The position numbers and the translations under genes were made by a program. 27,668 nucleotides of DNA from an uncultured Clostridia bacterium (lineage in GTDB: Bacteria > Bacillota > Clostridia > Christensenellales > Aristaeellaceae): positions 1-27,668 of the forward strand of contig CAMOHY010000005.1 of NCBI GenBank assembly GCA_946615495.1, read 5' to 3'. How positions within the stretch are numbered: position 1 is the stretch's first letter; every line of letters starts with the position of its first letter. Of the stretch, positions 1 through 7,901 are shown in pieces. The notes beneath the pieces are model-generated. The model saw only the letters and a list, made by a program, of their open reading frames with translations. It was not told the origin of the DNA and did no database searches.

Positions 1-1585
1 TGTTGCCGCCCCAGGCGGTGAGCCAATCGGTGTAATACCAGCCGATGCCGGGCTCCGTTTCCTCGGAAGCGATCAGGTAATCGGCATACTTGCTGCACAT
101 GAGGGCGTTTTCCACGGTGGCCATCAGGCAGGCGTCAAAGCCGATGAAATCGAATTTCACCCCGCCGTTCTGGAAGGCGGTGTTCAGCCCCGCCAGGCTC
201 ATGGAGCCGGAGCGGGGATTCTTTTCGTCGTAGCCGTAGCCGCTCACCGAGCCGCTGCCATGGTCCCACAGGATCAGGGCGTAGCGGTTGGCCTTAAAGT
301 TCTTGGCGCAGTACTGGATGAAGTAGGACAGCGTGGCGGGATTGGTCATGGAGGCCGTGCCCGCGTTGTCGTCCAGGCAGGTCATTCTGCCGTTGTCGAT
401 CTGCCAAATCTGGTTCACCTTGGAGGATACCTTGTCGTTCCGCCAGGAAGCGCTGCCGCCGGTAAACACGATCAGCTTGAGCTTTTTGCCCAAGGTGGCG
501 TTCAGCATTTCCTGCAAATCCTTGGTGCCCATGGCGCTGCGGCTTTCCAGGTCCGCCCCGCACATATACACCATCACCGTCACCTTGTCCTTGCCGCTGC
601 CCAAGACGCTGGTGTATTTATCCCGGCTGCCCGCCGCTACGTTGCGGTTGAGCACCCCGGAAAGCACCGAGGACAGGCTGGAGGACGAGGAAGAGGAGGA
701 GCTGCCGCCCAGGCCCGTCTGGCCGCCATACCAGCTTCCGCCCAGCAGCTGCTGGAGCATGGAGGAGGAATAGCCGCTCATCAAACTGGAGGAGGACGAG
801 GTGGAGCCGCCCGTCAGCCCGGAAAGCAGAGAGGACGCGCTGGAGGAGGACGAGGAAGCGGAAGAAGAGGACGAATCATTCGTCATGCCGCCCAGCAGAT
901 CGCCCAGCAGGGAGGAAGAATTGCTCTGGCTGCTGGAGGAGGTGTTCAGGCTGCTTTGGTTATTATGATTGGAGCTGCCGCCGCCAAACAGGCCGGAAAG
1001 CCCCCCGCCGCCGCCCAGCAGCAGCACGGCCACCACCGCCACGATGAGCAGCAGCGGGCTGCGCTTGCCGGAGGTGGCGCGGGTGGCGTTCTGATTTTGC
1101 TGGGAATAAGCGCTGGACGCGGGCGTTTGCTGGGGTTGAGCGGGCCGGGACTGGGTTTGCTGAGGCCTGCTCTGGGTTTGCGCCTGCTGGGGACGGGCCT
1201 GATACGCAGGCCGGGATTGGCCCGATGTCTGCTGGGCCGGTGCGCCCTGCTGGGTCCTGCCCGCTGCGGCAAAGGGATTATTGGCCGCGGCGCCCGTGGG
1301 CCGGGCCTGCTGGGGACGGTTGGCGCCCACGGCGGTTCCCTGCGTGTTCATGCTGCCGCTGGCCTGGCCCGCGGTGGTTTTGGGCCGGGCCATAGGCCGG
1401 GGCTGCGGCGTGCCTGCCGCGCTGCGGCCCTGGGGCGCGCCCGTTTGCTGGGCTTTCCTGTCCGCATAGCCGGAGGCGTCGCCCACCGGGCCATCCTGAC
1501 GGGCTTCCCCGTGAGTTTGCATGGCGCTTTCATCCGCCGTGCCTGTTACCTTCTTTTTCCTGTTCAAAGGGCCGTTTCCCTGCAT
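1..1585 (-). CDS. Membrane-anchored clostripain-family (C11) cysteine peptidase, 3' end outside window
   Basis: The gene is open to the window edge, giving 528 codons. The start ATG at 1585 sits behind AAGGAAGGG; an ATG 6 bases upstream is in another frame and soon hits a stop. Residues 1-170 are Gln/Pro/Ala-rich and disordered-looking. One membrane helix follows at about 173-193, then a Ser/Gly-rich linker to about 320. The C-terminal part is a C11 caspase-like fold: a VMVYMCGADLES strand, ILWDHGSGS with the likely catalytic His at about 442, and FIGFDACLMA with the likely catalytic Cys at about 486, then ASEETEPGIGWYYTDWL. With no N-terminal signal peptide, the protein is probably inserted by the internal helix with the protease outside. 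C11 peptidases usually cut after Arg or Lys and some are self-processed; the substrate here is unknown. A promoter-like pair lies upstream at 1649-1677. Confidence 0.85.
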   Translation of the reverse strand, partial: MQGNGPLNRKKKVTGTADESAMQTHGEARQDGPVGDASGYADRKAQQTGAPQGRSAAGTPQPRPMARPKTTAGQASGSMNTQGTAVGANRPQQARPTGAAANNPFAAAGRTQQGAPAQQTSGQSRPAYQARPQQAQTQSRPQQTQSRPAQPQQTPASSAYSQQNQNATRATSGKRSPLLLIVAVVAVLLLGGGGGLSGLFGGGSSNHNNQSSLNTSSSSQSNSSSLLGDLLGGMTNDSSSSSASSSSSSASSLLSGLTGGSTSSSSSLMSGYSSSMLQQLLGGSWYGGQTGLGGSSSSSSSSSLSSVLSGVLNRNVAAGSRDKYTSVLGSGKDKVTVMVYMCGADLESRSAMGTKDLQEMLNATLGKKLKLIVFTGGSASWRNDKVSSKVNQIWQIDNGRMTCLDDNAGTASMTNPATLSYFIQYCAKNFKANRYALILWDHGSGSVSGYGYDEKNPRSGSMSLAGLNTAFQNGGVKFDFIGFDACLMATVENALMCSKYADYLIASEETEPGIGWYYTDWLTAWGGN

Positions 1586-1648
1586 CTGCCATCCCTTCCT
1601 TTTCTATCCATCCTTCCGTCCAAAACGCGGAAGCTTTTTATCATGATG

Positions 1649-1677
1649 ATTATAGCACGAAATCCGCCGTTCGTCAC
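1649..1677 (-). promoter_or_regulatory. Putative sigma-A promoter of the clostripain-family gene
   Basis: Read on the minus strand there is a perfect TATAAT -10 box (plus positions 1649-1654) and, 17 bases upstream, GTGACG (1672-1677), which matches the -35 consensus at 4 of 6 positions. The spacing to the start codon leaves a leader of about 55 bases. Confidence 0.5.
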
Positions 1678-1755
1678 CATAAAAATCCTTTCCTGTCACG
1701 CTCATCTTTTTCCGGCATAGGATGATAGCGTAAATCAGGAAAGGGGTGGGTTACC

Positions 1756-2358
1756 ATGTCTGACACGCAGAAAAATTGCGCCTATAATTACACCGTAAAG
1801 CGGGGCGACAGCTTTTACCTCATTGCCCAGCGCACGGGCGTGCAATTGAGAGATTTGCTGGAAGCCAATCCCGGCATTCCCCCGGCCCGGCTGATGATTG
1901 GCGATGTGCTGTGCATTCCCTATTGCGCTGACGCCGACACCCCCGCCGGCGACGGCTCCGGCAGCCATTGCGGCAATACCGGCACGGGAAACGGCGGCAG
2001 CGGCGGCAATACGCCCTCCGGCGACGCCCCCTACACCTGCCCCGCCAACCGCCGCGCCGTGGTGCAGCAGGGCCAGACCGCCAGCGACCTGCAATTGCGC
2101 TACAACCTGAGCTACCACACCCTCAAAACCGCCAACGCCGATAAGGACATTGAAAGCCTGAACGGCGGCGACGTAGTCTGCATTCCCCAGACCAACATCG
2201 CCTGCCCCCTGCCCGCCAGCGTGGTCCTGGGCGACAGCGACACCCTGGAATCCGTCGCTACCCGCTACAAGGTGCCCGTGGCCCAAATCCTGCGGGTGAA
2301 CCCCTGCCTGGCCCCTAACGATTTCAAGGCGGGCGTCACCGTGCGCTTGCCGGACTGA
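1756..2358 (+). CDS. Three-LysM-domain protein without signal peptide
   Basis: This 200-residue protein consists of three LysM domains at about residues 11-56 (YTVKRGDSFYLIAQRTGV), 100-144 and 154-199, with a Gly/Ser/Asp-rich linker at about 60-92. LysM binds N-acetylglucosamine-containing glycans, usually peptidoglycan. There is no signal peptide and no catalytic domain. Seven cysteines lie in or beside the domains (8, 53, 57, 72, 95, 142, 150) plus one at 184, which suggests disulfide bonding. The ATG follows GGAAAGGGG at good spacing. It stands alone, divergent from the clostripain-family gene, and ends at a strong hairpin. A spore-coat or cortex-associated role like that of SafA-type LysM proteins would fit the lack of a signal peptide but is only a guess. 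Confidence 0.85.
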   Translation: MSDTQKNCAYNYTVKRGDSFYLIAQRTGVQLRDLLEANPGIPPARLMIGDVLCIPYCADADTPAGDGSGSHCGNTGTGNGGSGGNTPSGDAPYTCPANRRAVVQQGQTASDLQLRYNLSYHTLKTANADKDIESLNGGDVVCIPQTNIACPLPASVVLGDSDTLESVATRYKVPVAQILRVNPCLAPNDFKAGVTVRLPD

Positions 2359-2373
2359 TTCTCTGCCCATAAA

Positions 2374-2416
2374 AAACAATTCCCCTTGGCGGTGTGGCCT
2401 CCAAGGGGAATTGTTT
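2374..2416. terminator. Bidirectional rho-independent terminator
   Basis: A perfect 16-bp inverted repeat (2374-2389 and 2401-2416, arm AAACAATTCCCCTTGG) encloses an 11-base loop. Each transcript ends in a U-rich stretch because the arm tips are A-rich on one side and T-rich on the other. It lies just after the LysM gene stop and is convergent with the acyltransferase gene ending at 2615, so it can serve both strands. Confidence 0.85.
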
Positions 2417-2469
2417 GCTTTAGGGATTGTGATGGCCCTGTTCATAATAACGAATAGGCGCTTTCAGTA

Positions 2470-2566
2470 ACGAGAGAGAACAAGTGCAGATTATTATGAT
2501 GAATGAAATGGAGCTGTGACGTTTTTGATCCACGATATAATCTGAACACTGTTCTCTGTACTCTCC
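2470..2566 (+). repeat. Intergenic inverted-repeat element, copy A
   Basis: The left arm reads GAGAGAACAAGTGCAGATTAT and the right arm ATAATCTGAACACTGTTCTCT, which pair with one bulge and a few mismatches. The right arm continues GTACTCT. The same design and a closely similar right arm (20 of 25 bases) recur at 13018-13107, so this looks like one copy of a dispersed intergenic element. No coding sequence is visible inside. It sits between the terminator and the convergent acyltransferase stop. Confidence 0.5.
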
Positions 2567-2614
2567 GCATACTGTCCTATTGCCATGCGGAGCTCAGCAA
2601 TTACGAAAAAGCTT

Positions 2615-3814
2615 TCATCCCTGCTCCGCCTTGGTTTTTTTCCGCAGCAGGCGGGCGATGGGCTTTTCAAACAGATAGGTAATGAGGGACGCCAGGGCGA
2701 TGGCCAGCACAAAGCAGAGGAGGGTGAACCAGAACTGCCAATGCTGGTCCGGCTGGGCCCAAGGTGAATCGTAGGCGCTGGGCACCACGCGCCATTCCCT
2801 CAGCTTCACGGCCAGGATTTGATGATACATATAAAATTGGAAGGAAATAGCGGAGAAAAAGCGCATGAGCCGGTTGCCCAGCAGGAAGCGCACCCCGCTA
2901 AAGGAGAACGCGCAGCACACCATCAGGCAGGCCAGCGTGGCCGTGAGGGGGAAGCGCCGGTCCATTTGCCCCTGGCGCAGCATATCGTACCCCGCGGAGG
3001 AAGCCTGGGCCCGCGCGATCTGCATCAGGGCGCACACGCACACCACAGCCATGGCCGTAAACATGGCTTTGGCCTTTCCGTCCACCTCCGGCCCCAGCTT
3101 TTTGCGCAGGTAAGCAAAGGCGGAAGCGGCCACAAAGCCGTTGGCGTAAACATCCAGGAACGCGGGCAATTGATTGATGAACAGGGTGGTGTCCGGCTGG
3201 CAGGCGGACACGTAGTAGCGGTAGCCAAAGGCTACGGCCGCCATGCCCAGATACGTGAGCAGCGGCTTTTTGCGGAAGGCCCTGGCCAGGAAGGGGAACA
3301 GCACGTAAAACTGCATTTCCACGCCCAGGGTCCACAGCGCGCCGTTGATGGGCGAGCCGGTATAGCTAAAGGGGAACAGGGTATGGGTGAAGGTGAGGTG
3401 GGCCGCCAGGTCCTTGATGGCGTCGGCGGTGGTGCCGTATTTTCCTTCCAGCCAGGCCCAAATGAACAGCGGAATCACGCACAGCAGATAGGAGGGCAGA
3501 ATGCGGATGAGCCGCCGCTTATAAAACGGCACAATGCCCGGCAGCTTGCTTTCGGACCGGGTGTAGGGCAGATACAGCAGGAACCCGGAAACCAGCAGCA
3601 TGCCATCCACCCAGATGTAGCCGCTGCGCAGCAGAAAATCCAGGCTGATATACTCTTTCCCAATGGTAAAGGAAGGCGACAGCCAGCCCTGCTGCCAGAT
3701 ATGGAACCAGCCAACCAACAGGATGCACAGCACCCGGATGCCGTCCAGCACGTCCAGGTGCCTGTCATCCGGCGTCTCGCGGTAGGATTGAAAGCGCGCA
3801 ATCATTTTTTCCAT
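2615..3814 (-). CDS. Acyltransferase family 3 integral membrane protein
   Basis: The 399-residue polytopic membrane protein has the acyltransferase-3 hallmarks: LLVGWFHIWQQ with the conserved His at residue 38, YKRRLIRILPSYL at 98-110, NGALWTLGVEMQFYVLFPFL at about 157-176 with the conserved Glu at 166, and a late FQFYMYHQILA helix. The family (OatA, WecH and relatives) moves acyl groups onto cell-surface glycans, lipids or peptidoglycan; the acceptor here cannot be told. There is no C-terminal SGNH domain, so another protein may complete any transfer. The start ATG overlaps the stop of the upstream TPR gene as TAATG, which points to translational coupling and a shared transcript. Confidence 0.88.
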   Translation of the reverse strand: MEKMIARFQSYRETPDDRHLDVLDGIRVLCILLVGWFHIWQQGWLSPSFTIGKEYISLDFLLRSGYIWVDGMLLVSGFLLYLPYTRSESKLPGIVPFYKRRLIRILPSYLLCVIPLFIWAWLEGKYGTTADAIKDLAAHLTFTHTLFPFSYTGSPINGALWTLGVEMQFYVLFPFLARAFRKKPLLTYLGMAAVAFGYRYYVSACQPDTTLFINQLPAFLDVYANGFVAASAFAYLRKKLGPEVDGKAKAMFTAMAVVCVCALMQIARAQASSAGYDMLRQGQMDRRFPLTATLACLMVCCAFSFSGVRFLLGNRLMRFFSAISFQFYMYHQILAVKLREWRVVPSAYDSPWAQPDQHWQFWFTLLCFVLAIALASLITYLFEKPIARLLRKKTKAEQG

Positions 3815-6627
3815 TATTTGTTCACCCTCGTCATTCTATATAGCGTCTTTTGTTTTACGTGCCGCAGCGTCAAATAATTATCCCCGTACGTGACAATTTC
3901 GTAAGTGAGGGACAAATCATCCGGCGAATCGCCAGTTTGCAGGGCGTAAATATTGGGCGCGTAGTAATAGTAATTTTTGTTTTCGATGGTGCAGGAGCCA
4001 TCCTCCCTGAATTCCATGATCGCTCCCTGCTTGGTTTCCCAGGTGCCCATGACCATGTACACCATTTTCCGCATGCGGTTTTCGGCCACATCCTTGTAAT
4101 CCATGATCTGCTTGTAATACACCAGCGCCTCAAAGGGCTTCTTTTCGCTGAACAGCTGGTTGGCGTACTGGTAGCAGGCTTCCTGGTACATGGCGGGGAT
4201 TTCGGCGTACTTCCCGGTCAGGTATTCCCTGGAAAGAGGCGCCAACGCCTCCACCACCGCCTGATAATCCTTCCGCTCCATGGCGGCCACGGCGGCGGCG
4301 TACGCCGCGGCGTAATACTGGTCCGCCACCTGCTGGGCCTTTTCCGCCGCGTCGCGGTAGGACCCCGCCTGGGCGTAGTAGCGTGCGGCGGTGGCCAGGT
4401 CGTTGCTGCCCATGGCCTCCTCGGCAATTTGATAAGCAAATTCCTGCGCCTTCTGGGTGGCGTCCTGGAAGCCCCGGATATCGCCGAGCAGGGCAATGGC
4501 GCCTGCCAGGTCGCCTTCGGCGGCGCGGGCCATGGCCATATCATACACGCAGCCCTGACGCACCTGCATGGCGTCCTCATAGGTGCCCAGCGCGTCCAGG
4601 ATGGCGATGGCTTCGTCCCAGTCGCCCTTGGCCTTCAAATCCAGGGCCAGCAGATAGCGGGCCCGGTTCATTTCCTCCGGGGCGTCCTTGTAATCCCCCA
4701 GGGTGGAAAGCATTTGAATGGCTTCCTCGTACTGGCCGCTGTCGATGAGGGCGCGGGCCGCGCCGTACCGGGCGGCCAGAAGCTCCTCGGAGCTGTTTTC
4801 GTAATCGCCCAGCTGCTCCAGGGCGGCAAGGGCCGCTTCATAATCGCCGCTTTCCAGTTGGGCCGTCGCCTGGGCGTACAGGATGCGGTTGATGTACGCC
4901 TGGGCGTCCTGATAGTCCGCGATGGTTTGCAGCAGGGCCAGGGCTTCTTCCTCACGGCCATCGTTCAGCAGGGCCAGGGCGGGCCGGTAAACGCATTCCT
5001 GCCGGGCCTCCTGAGCCAGTTGCATATCGGGGGCCAGCTCGAAAAAGGCGATGGCGCCTTCGTAATCCTCCTGCTCCATCAGGGCCAGGCCCTGATAATA
5101 GTAGCACTGCATGAGCAGGGCCTTGGAATCCTGGTAGCCCGAAATCTTTTCCAGCATGACCGCTGCCCTGGCGTATTCGCCGTTTGCCATAGCGGCCACG
5201 GCGGGATCGTACAGGCAGGCGGCGGCCCGGCGGTAGGCGTCGGAATAATCACCGGCCAGGAGGAAGTACTCCGCGGCCCGATCATAATCCTGCGCCTGAT
5301 AATACTGGTCGCCCGCCATATAATAGGCGCGCTGCAGCTGCATGACGGAATCCCGGTAATCGCCCAGCTGGAGGAAATACTCCACCGCCTCCAGCGGCTT
5401 TTGCGCGTTCATCGCCTCGATAGCGGGCTGGTACAGGCATTCGATGGCGTTGGCCTCGGCGTTTTGGTAATTGCCCAGGGCCAGGAATTTTTCCCGCGCG
5501 GCGGCGTATTCCTTTTTCGCCATCAGGGACAGGGCCCATTCATATTCGGCCTGGGTGCGCTTCTGGCGGGAATCGCTGTAGGAGGGCACCTGGTCGTACA
5601 TAGCGATGGCTTCCTCCCAATTGCCCGCGGCCAGCAGCTTTTCGGCGTAGATATACCGGGCTTCCTGGGAGCGGGTGGGGCTGTCCTTATAATCGCCCAG
5701 GGCGTCAAAGCCCGCCTGGGCCGCCCGCAGGGAGGTATAGGTGCCGCCGTTCAGGGCGGACAGGGCGGCCTGATAATCGCATTCCAGGGCCATGGTGGCG
5801 CTGTCCCGGTAATCCTCCAGAGCCAAAAACTGCTCCTTGGCCGCGTCGTACTGGCCGTTTTCCAGGCTCAGGCTGGCCCGGTAATACCGGTAGGCGGGAA
5901 TGCCGTGGAAATAGATGCCGTAAAATAATCCGCCCGCCACAATCAGGGAAATGAGCGTGGTCAGGATGATGCGGCGGCGGCGGCGGCGCTTTTTCTCCTG
6001 GGCCTCCTTTTCGGCGGCCACCCGCCGGGCCTCCTCCCGGATGCGGCGCTGCTCCTCCTCCAAGGCGCTTTGCCGCTGGAAAATGATTTTTTCCACCGCG
6101 GCCTCGTTCAGCTTGGTAAAAATCTCGTGCTTGTCCCGGTGGCAGCGGCGGCATTCATCCTCGCTGGCGGCGTTGGGCCTGCCGCAGACGCACACCCACA
6201 CGCTGCCCTGATCGCTGGGGTAGCTGGCCGCGTCCCGCCCGGCCAATTCCTGCATCACCTGCAATTGCATGCCTTTGAGCAGGGGGGAAGGCCGGTAATC
6301 GGTGGAGGTGGCCATGCCGCGCCGCCACACGGTGCCATCCTCATACCATACCTTTTCGATGAGCACCTCCAGGTCCTTGGCCTGCACGGCCTCCTCCACG
6401 GCCACAGCCGCCTCAAAGGCATGGCGGGGCGGGCCCTCCAGCCCCTGGATTCTTTCCACGTGGCGGGCATAGCGTTCGCCCTCGCCGTCATAGCACAGCA
6501 CGCATACCTGAATGCTGTTTACCGGCCTGTCGGACAGGTTATAAATCTGCATGGTCAGCACGGGATATTCTGCCGTGGGCATTTTGCAGTGCCACAGTTC
6601 GATGGGGCAGGTCAGGTCAATCCGCAT
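3814..6627 (-). CDS. Zinc-ribbon, single-membrane-helix, TPR-like repeat protein
   Basis: This 937-residue protein starts with a beta-rich domain (about 1-115). A probable zinc ribbon follows with cysteines at 146, 148, 159 and 162, then a charged coiled coil (175-215) with seven consecutive arginines just before a membrane helix at about 220-240. From about 250 to 840 there are some fifteen TPR/Sel1-like repeats of about 35 residues, each ending near a LGDYxDS motif and beginning again with YxxAxxxLxxGxYxxA. The last 75 residues form a small beta domain (MGTWETKQGAIMEFREDGS onward). The Arg cluster predicts the ribbon inside and the repeats outside. The ATG at 6627 follows AGGAG. It is probably a scaffold or envelope-sensing protein; no enzymatic motif is visible. 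Confidence 0.8.
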   Translation of the reverse strand: MRIDLTCPIELWHCKMPTAEYPVLTMQIYNLSDRPVNSIQVCVLCYDGEGERYARHVERIQGLEGPPRHAFEAAVAVEEAVQAKDLEVLIEKVWYEDGTVWRRGMATSTDYRPSPLLKGMQLQVMQELAGRDAASYPSDQGSVWVCVCGRPNAASEDECRRCHRDKHEIFTKLNEAAVEKIIFQRQSALEEEQRRIREEARRVAAEKEAQEKKRRRRRRIILTTLISLIVAGGLFYGIYFHGIPAYRYYRASLSLENGQYDAAKEQFLALEDYRDSATMALECDYQAALSALNGGTYTSLRAAQAGFDALGDYKDSPTRSQEARYIYAEKLLAAGNWEEAIAMYDQVPSYSDSRQKRTQAEYEWALSLMAKKEYAAAREKFLALGNYQNAEANAIECLYQPAIEAMNAQKPLEAVEYFLQLGDYRDSVMQLQRAYYMAGDQYYQAQDYDRAAEYFLLAGDYSDAYRRAAACLYDPAVAAMANGEYARAAVMLEKISGYQDSKALLMQCYYYQGLALMEQEDYEGAIAFFELAPDMQLAQEARQECVYRPALALLNDGREEEALALLQTIADYQDAQAYINRILYAQATAQLESGDYEAALAALEQLGDYENSSEELLAARYGAARALIDSGQYEEAIQMLSTLGDYKDAPEEMNRARYLLALDLKAKGDWDEAIAILDALGTYEDAMQVRQGCVYDMAMARAAEGDLAGAIALLGDIRGFQDATQKAQEFAYQIAEEAMGSNDLATAARYYAQAGSYRDAAEKAQQVADQYYAAAYAAAVAAMERKDYQAVVEALAPLSREYLTGKYAEIPAMYQEACYQYANQLFSEKKPFEALVYYKQIMDYKDVAENRMRKMVYMVMGTWETKQGAIMEFREDGSCTIENKNYYYYAPNIYALQTGDSPDDLSLTYEIVTYGDNYLTLRHVKQKTLYRMTRVNK

Positions 6628-6695
6628 GGAGAAACGCTCCTATCTTCTAATTGCGCGTAACGGCACGGCAGCAGGCGCATGCCTGATATCATTCC

Positions 6696-7868
6696 TCAGC
6701 GGAGCAGCAGGCTCATGGTTTGCAATTCGCCCCCCACGAAGGTCATATGCCAAATCACGTTTTTTCCTTCCTCCAAGGCCAGGGCGTAGGTAAGCTCCGC
6801 GCTTTCAGGCGTATAGGTCAGCACGCCGAAGGGAGCGTTTTCCCCGTCGCCGTACAGCGTCACGGTATCCTCCGCGGTAAACACTTCGCCGTGGAGGAAG
6901 CGGAACAGCACGCTGTCCAGCTTGTCGCCCACGCGCACGCCGCGGGGGCCGTCCAGCACATTGTCGTTGACGGTCAGGCTGTCCACGGAAACGAACTGCT
7001 TTTCCCCGTCGCACTTGAGCAGCAGGGAAATGCCGTCCCACTGCATCAGGCGCAGGAAGGTGCCGTCGGAATCCTGGGTCCATTCGTCCACCGGGGCGGG
7101 GCCAAAGTATTCAATAGCCTCCTGGGCCGTCAGGTCCAGCAGGTCCAAAGTGATCTGGCCGTCGATGAGCAGCCCCAGGTCCTCCCTGGAAAAGGGGGCG
7201 AGGCCCTCGCCGGTTTCGCTGAGGGGATAAGCGAAATATTCGCTGATTTCCTGCATATCGGCGATTTCCTGAATGGATTCCAGGGCTTCTTCCTCCTCCA
7301 TCATTTGGGTGGCGCCGGCGTACATGCCCATGACCATGCCATCCTCCATGATGTAATACACCACCCAGGTTTCCACCCCTTCGGGCTGCCAGGAATACAC
7401 GGTGTGCACCACTTCCGTTACCTGCTGGCCTTCCCGGAGCACAAAGCCGGTGCTCACTTCGGGCTTTTCGCCGGAAATATAGAGCACGGCGTCGTAGTAG
7501 GAGCCGGCAAGCTGGGGATTATCGTTGGGGTAAGCGCGCAGCACCTTGTCCAAGCCGTCGCCCAGGTAAATACCGCGGGGGTCCGCCTGGCCGTCGGAGG
7601 GATACACGCCCAGAATGGCGGTGGTTTCCGTCAGCTCTTCATCGGAAATCTTCAGCGTGCCGCCGAAAAAATCGGCGTAATGGTCCCCGCTTGATAAGGT
7701 GTCCACCGTGGTGCTTTCGTCGCCGAGGGCCGCCGCGCCCAGATCATTCAAATAAATTTCCAGTTCTTCCTTGGTCAGCGGCGCGCTTTCCTCCTCCGCG
7801 GGCTCGGCCAGAGCGGCGCAGGAGCAAAGCAGCAGGAAAGAAAGCAAAAGAGCAGTCAGTTTTTTCAT
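6696..7868 (-). CDS. Secreted protein of unknown function with two similar modules
   Basis: The 390-residue product begins with a clear export signal (MKKLTALLLSFLLLCSCAALAEP). Either signal peptidase I cuts after ALA, or one of the two cysteines serves as a lipobox; the context LLCSC is a weak lipobox. Two regions resemble each other: GIYLGDGLDKVLRAYP at about residue 100 and GVRVGDKLDSVLFRFLHG at about 315. Both have the G-[IV]-x-[LV]-G-D-x-[LV]-D-x-V-L pattern seen in BLIP/SmpA-like folds. The ATG follows GAGGAG. It lies between the nucleoside phosphorylase and the TPR gene on the same strand, with gaps of 33 and 68 bases, so co-transcription is likely. I do not recognise a specific function. 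Confidence 0.75.
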   Translation of the reverse strand: MKKLTALLLSFLLLCSCAALAEPAEEESAPLTKEELEIYLNDLGAAALGDESTTVDTLSSGDHYADFFGGTLKISDEELTETTAILGVYPSDGQADPRGIYLGDGLDKVLRAYPNDNPQLAGSYYDAVLYISGEKPEVSTGFVLREGQQVTEVVHTVYSWQPEGVETWVVYYIMEDGMVMGMYAGATQMMEEEEALESIQEIADMQEISEYFAYPLSETGEGLAPFSREDLGLLIDGQITLDLLDLTAQEAIEYFGPAPVDEWTQDSDGTFLRLMQWDGISLLLKCDGEKQFVSVDSLTVNDNVLDGPRGVRVGDKLDSVLFRFLHGEVFTAEDTVTLYGDGENAPFGVLTYTPESAELTYALALEEGKNVIWHMTFVGGELQTMSLLLR

Positions 7869-7901
7869 GGCGTTTTCTCCTCTTATAATATTATTCGTTC
7901 G

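Noticed and set aside
260..1720. Plus-strand open frame of 486 codons opposite the clostripain-family gene
   Set aside because: The opposite strand encodes recognisable C11 motifs in one frame up to the window edge; the plus-strand product is low-complexity.
3850..5928. Plus-strand open frame of 692 codons opposite the TPR-repeat gene
   Set aside because: It mirrors the repeat periodicity of the sense gene and shows no domain, signal or ribosome binding site.
3814..6627. CRISPR-like periodicity in the repeat-rich gene
   Set aside because: The period is about 105 bases, stays in frame and varies at the DNA level; these are protein repeats, not direct DNA repeats with spacers.
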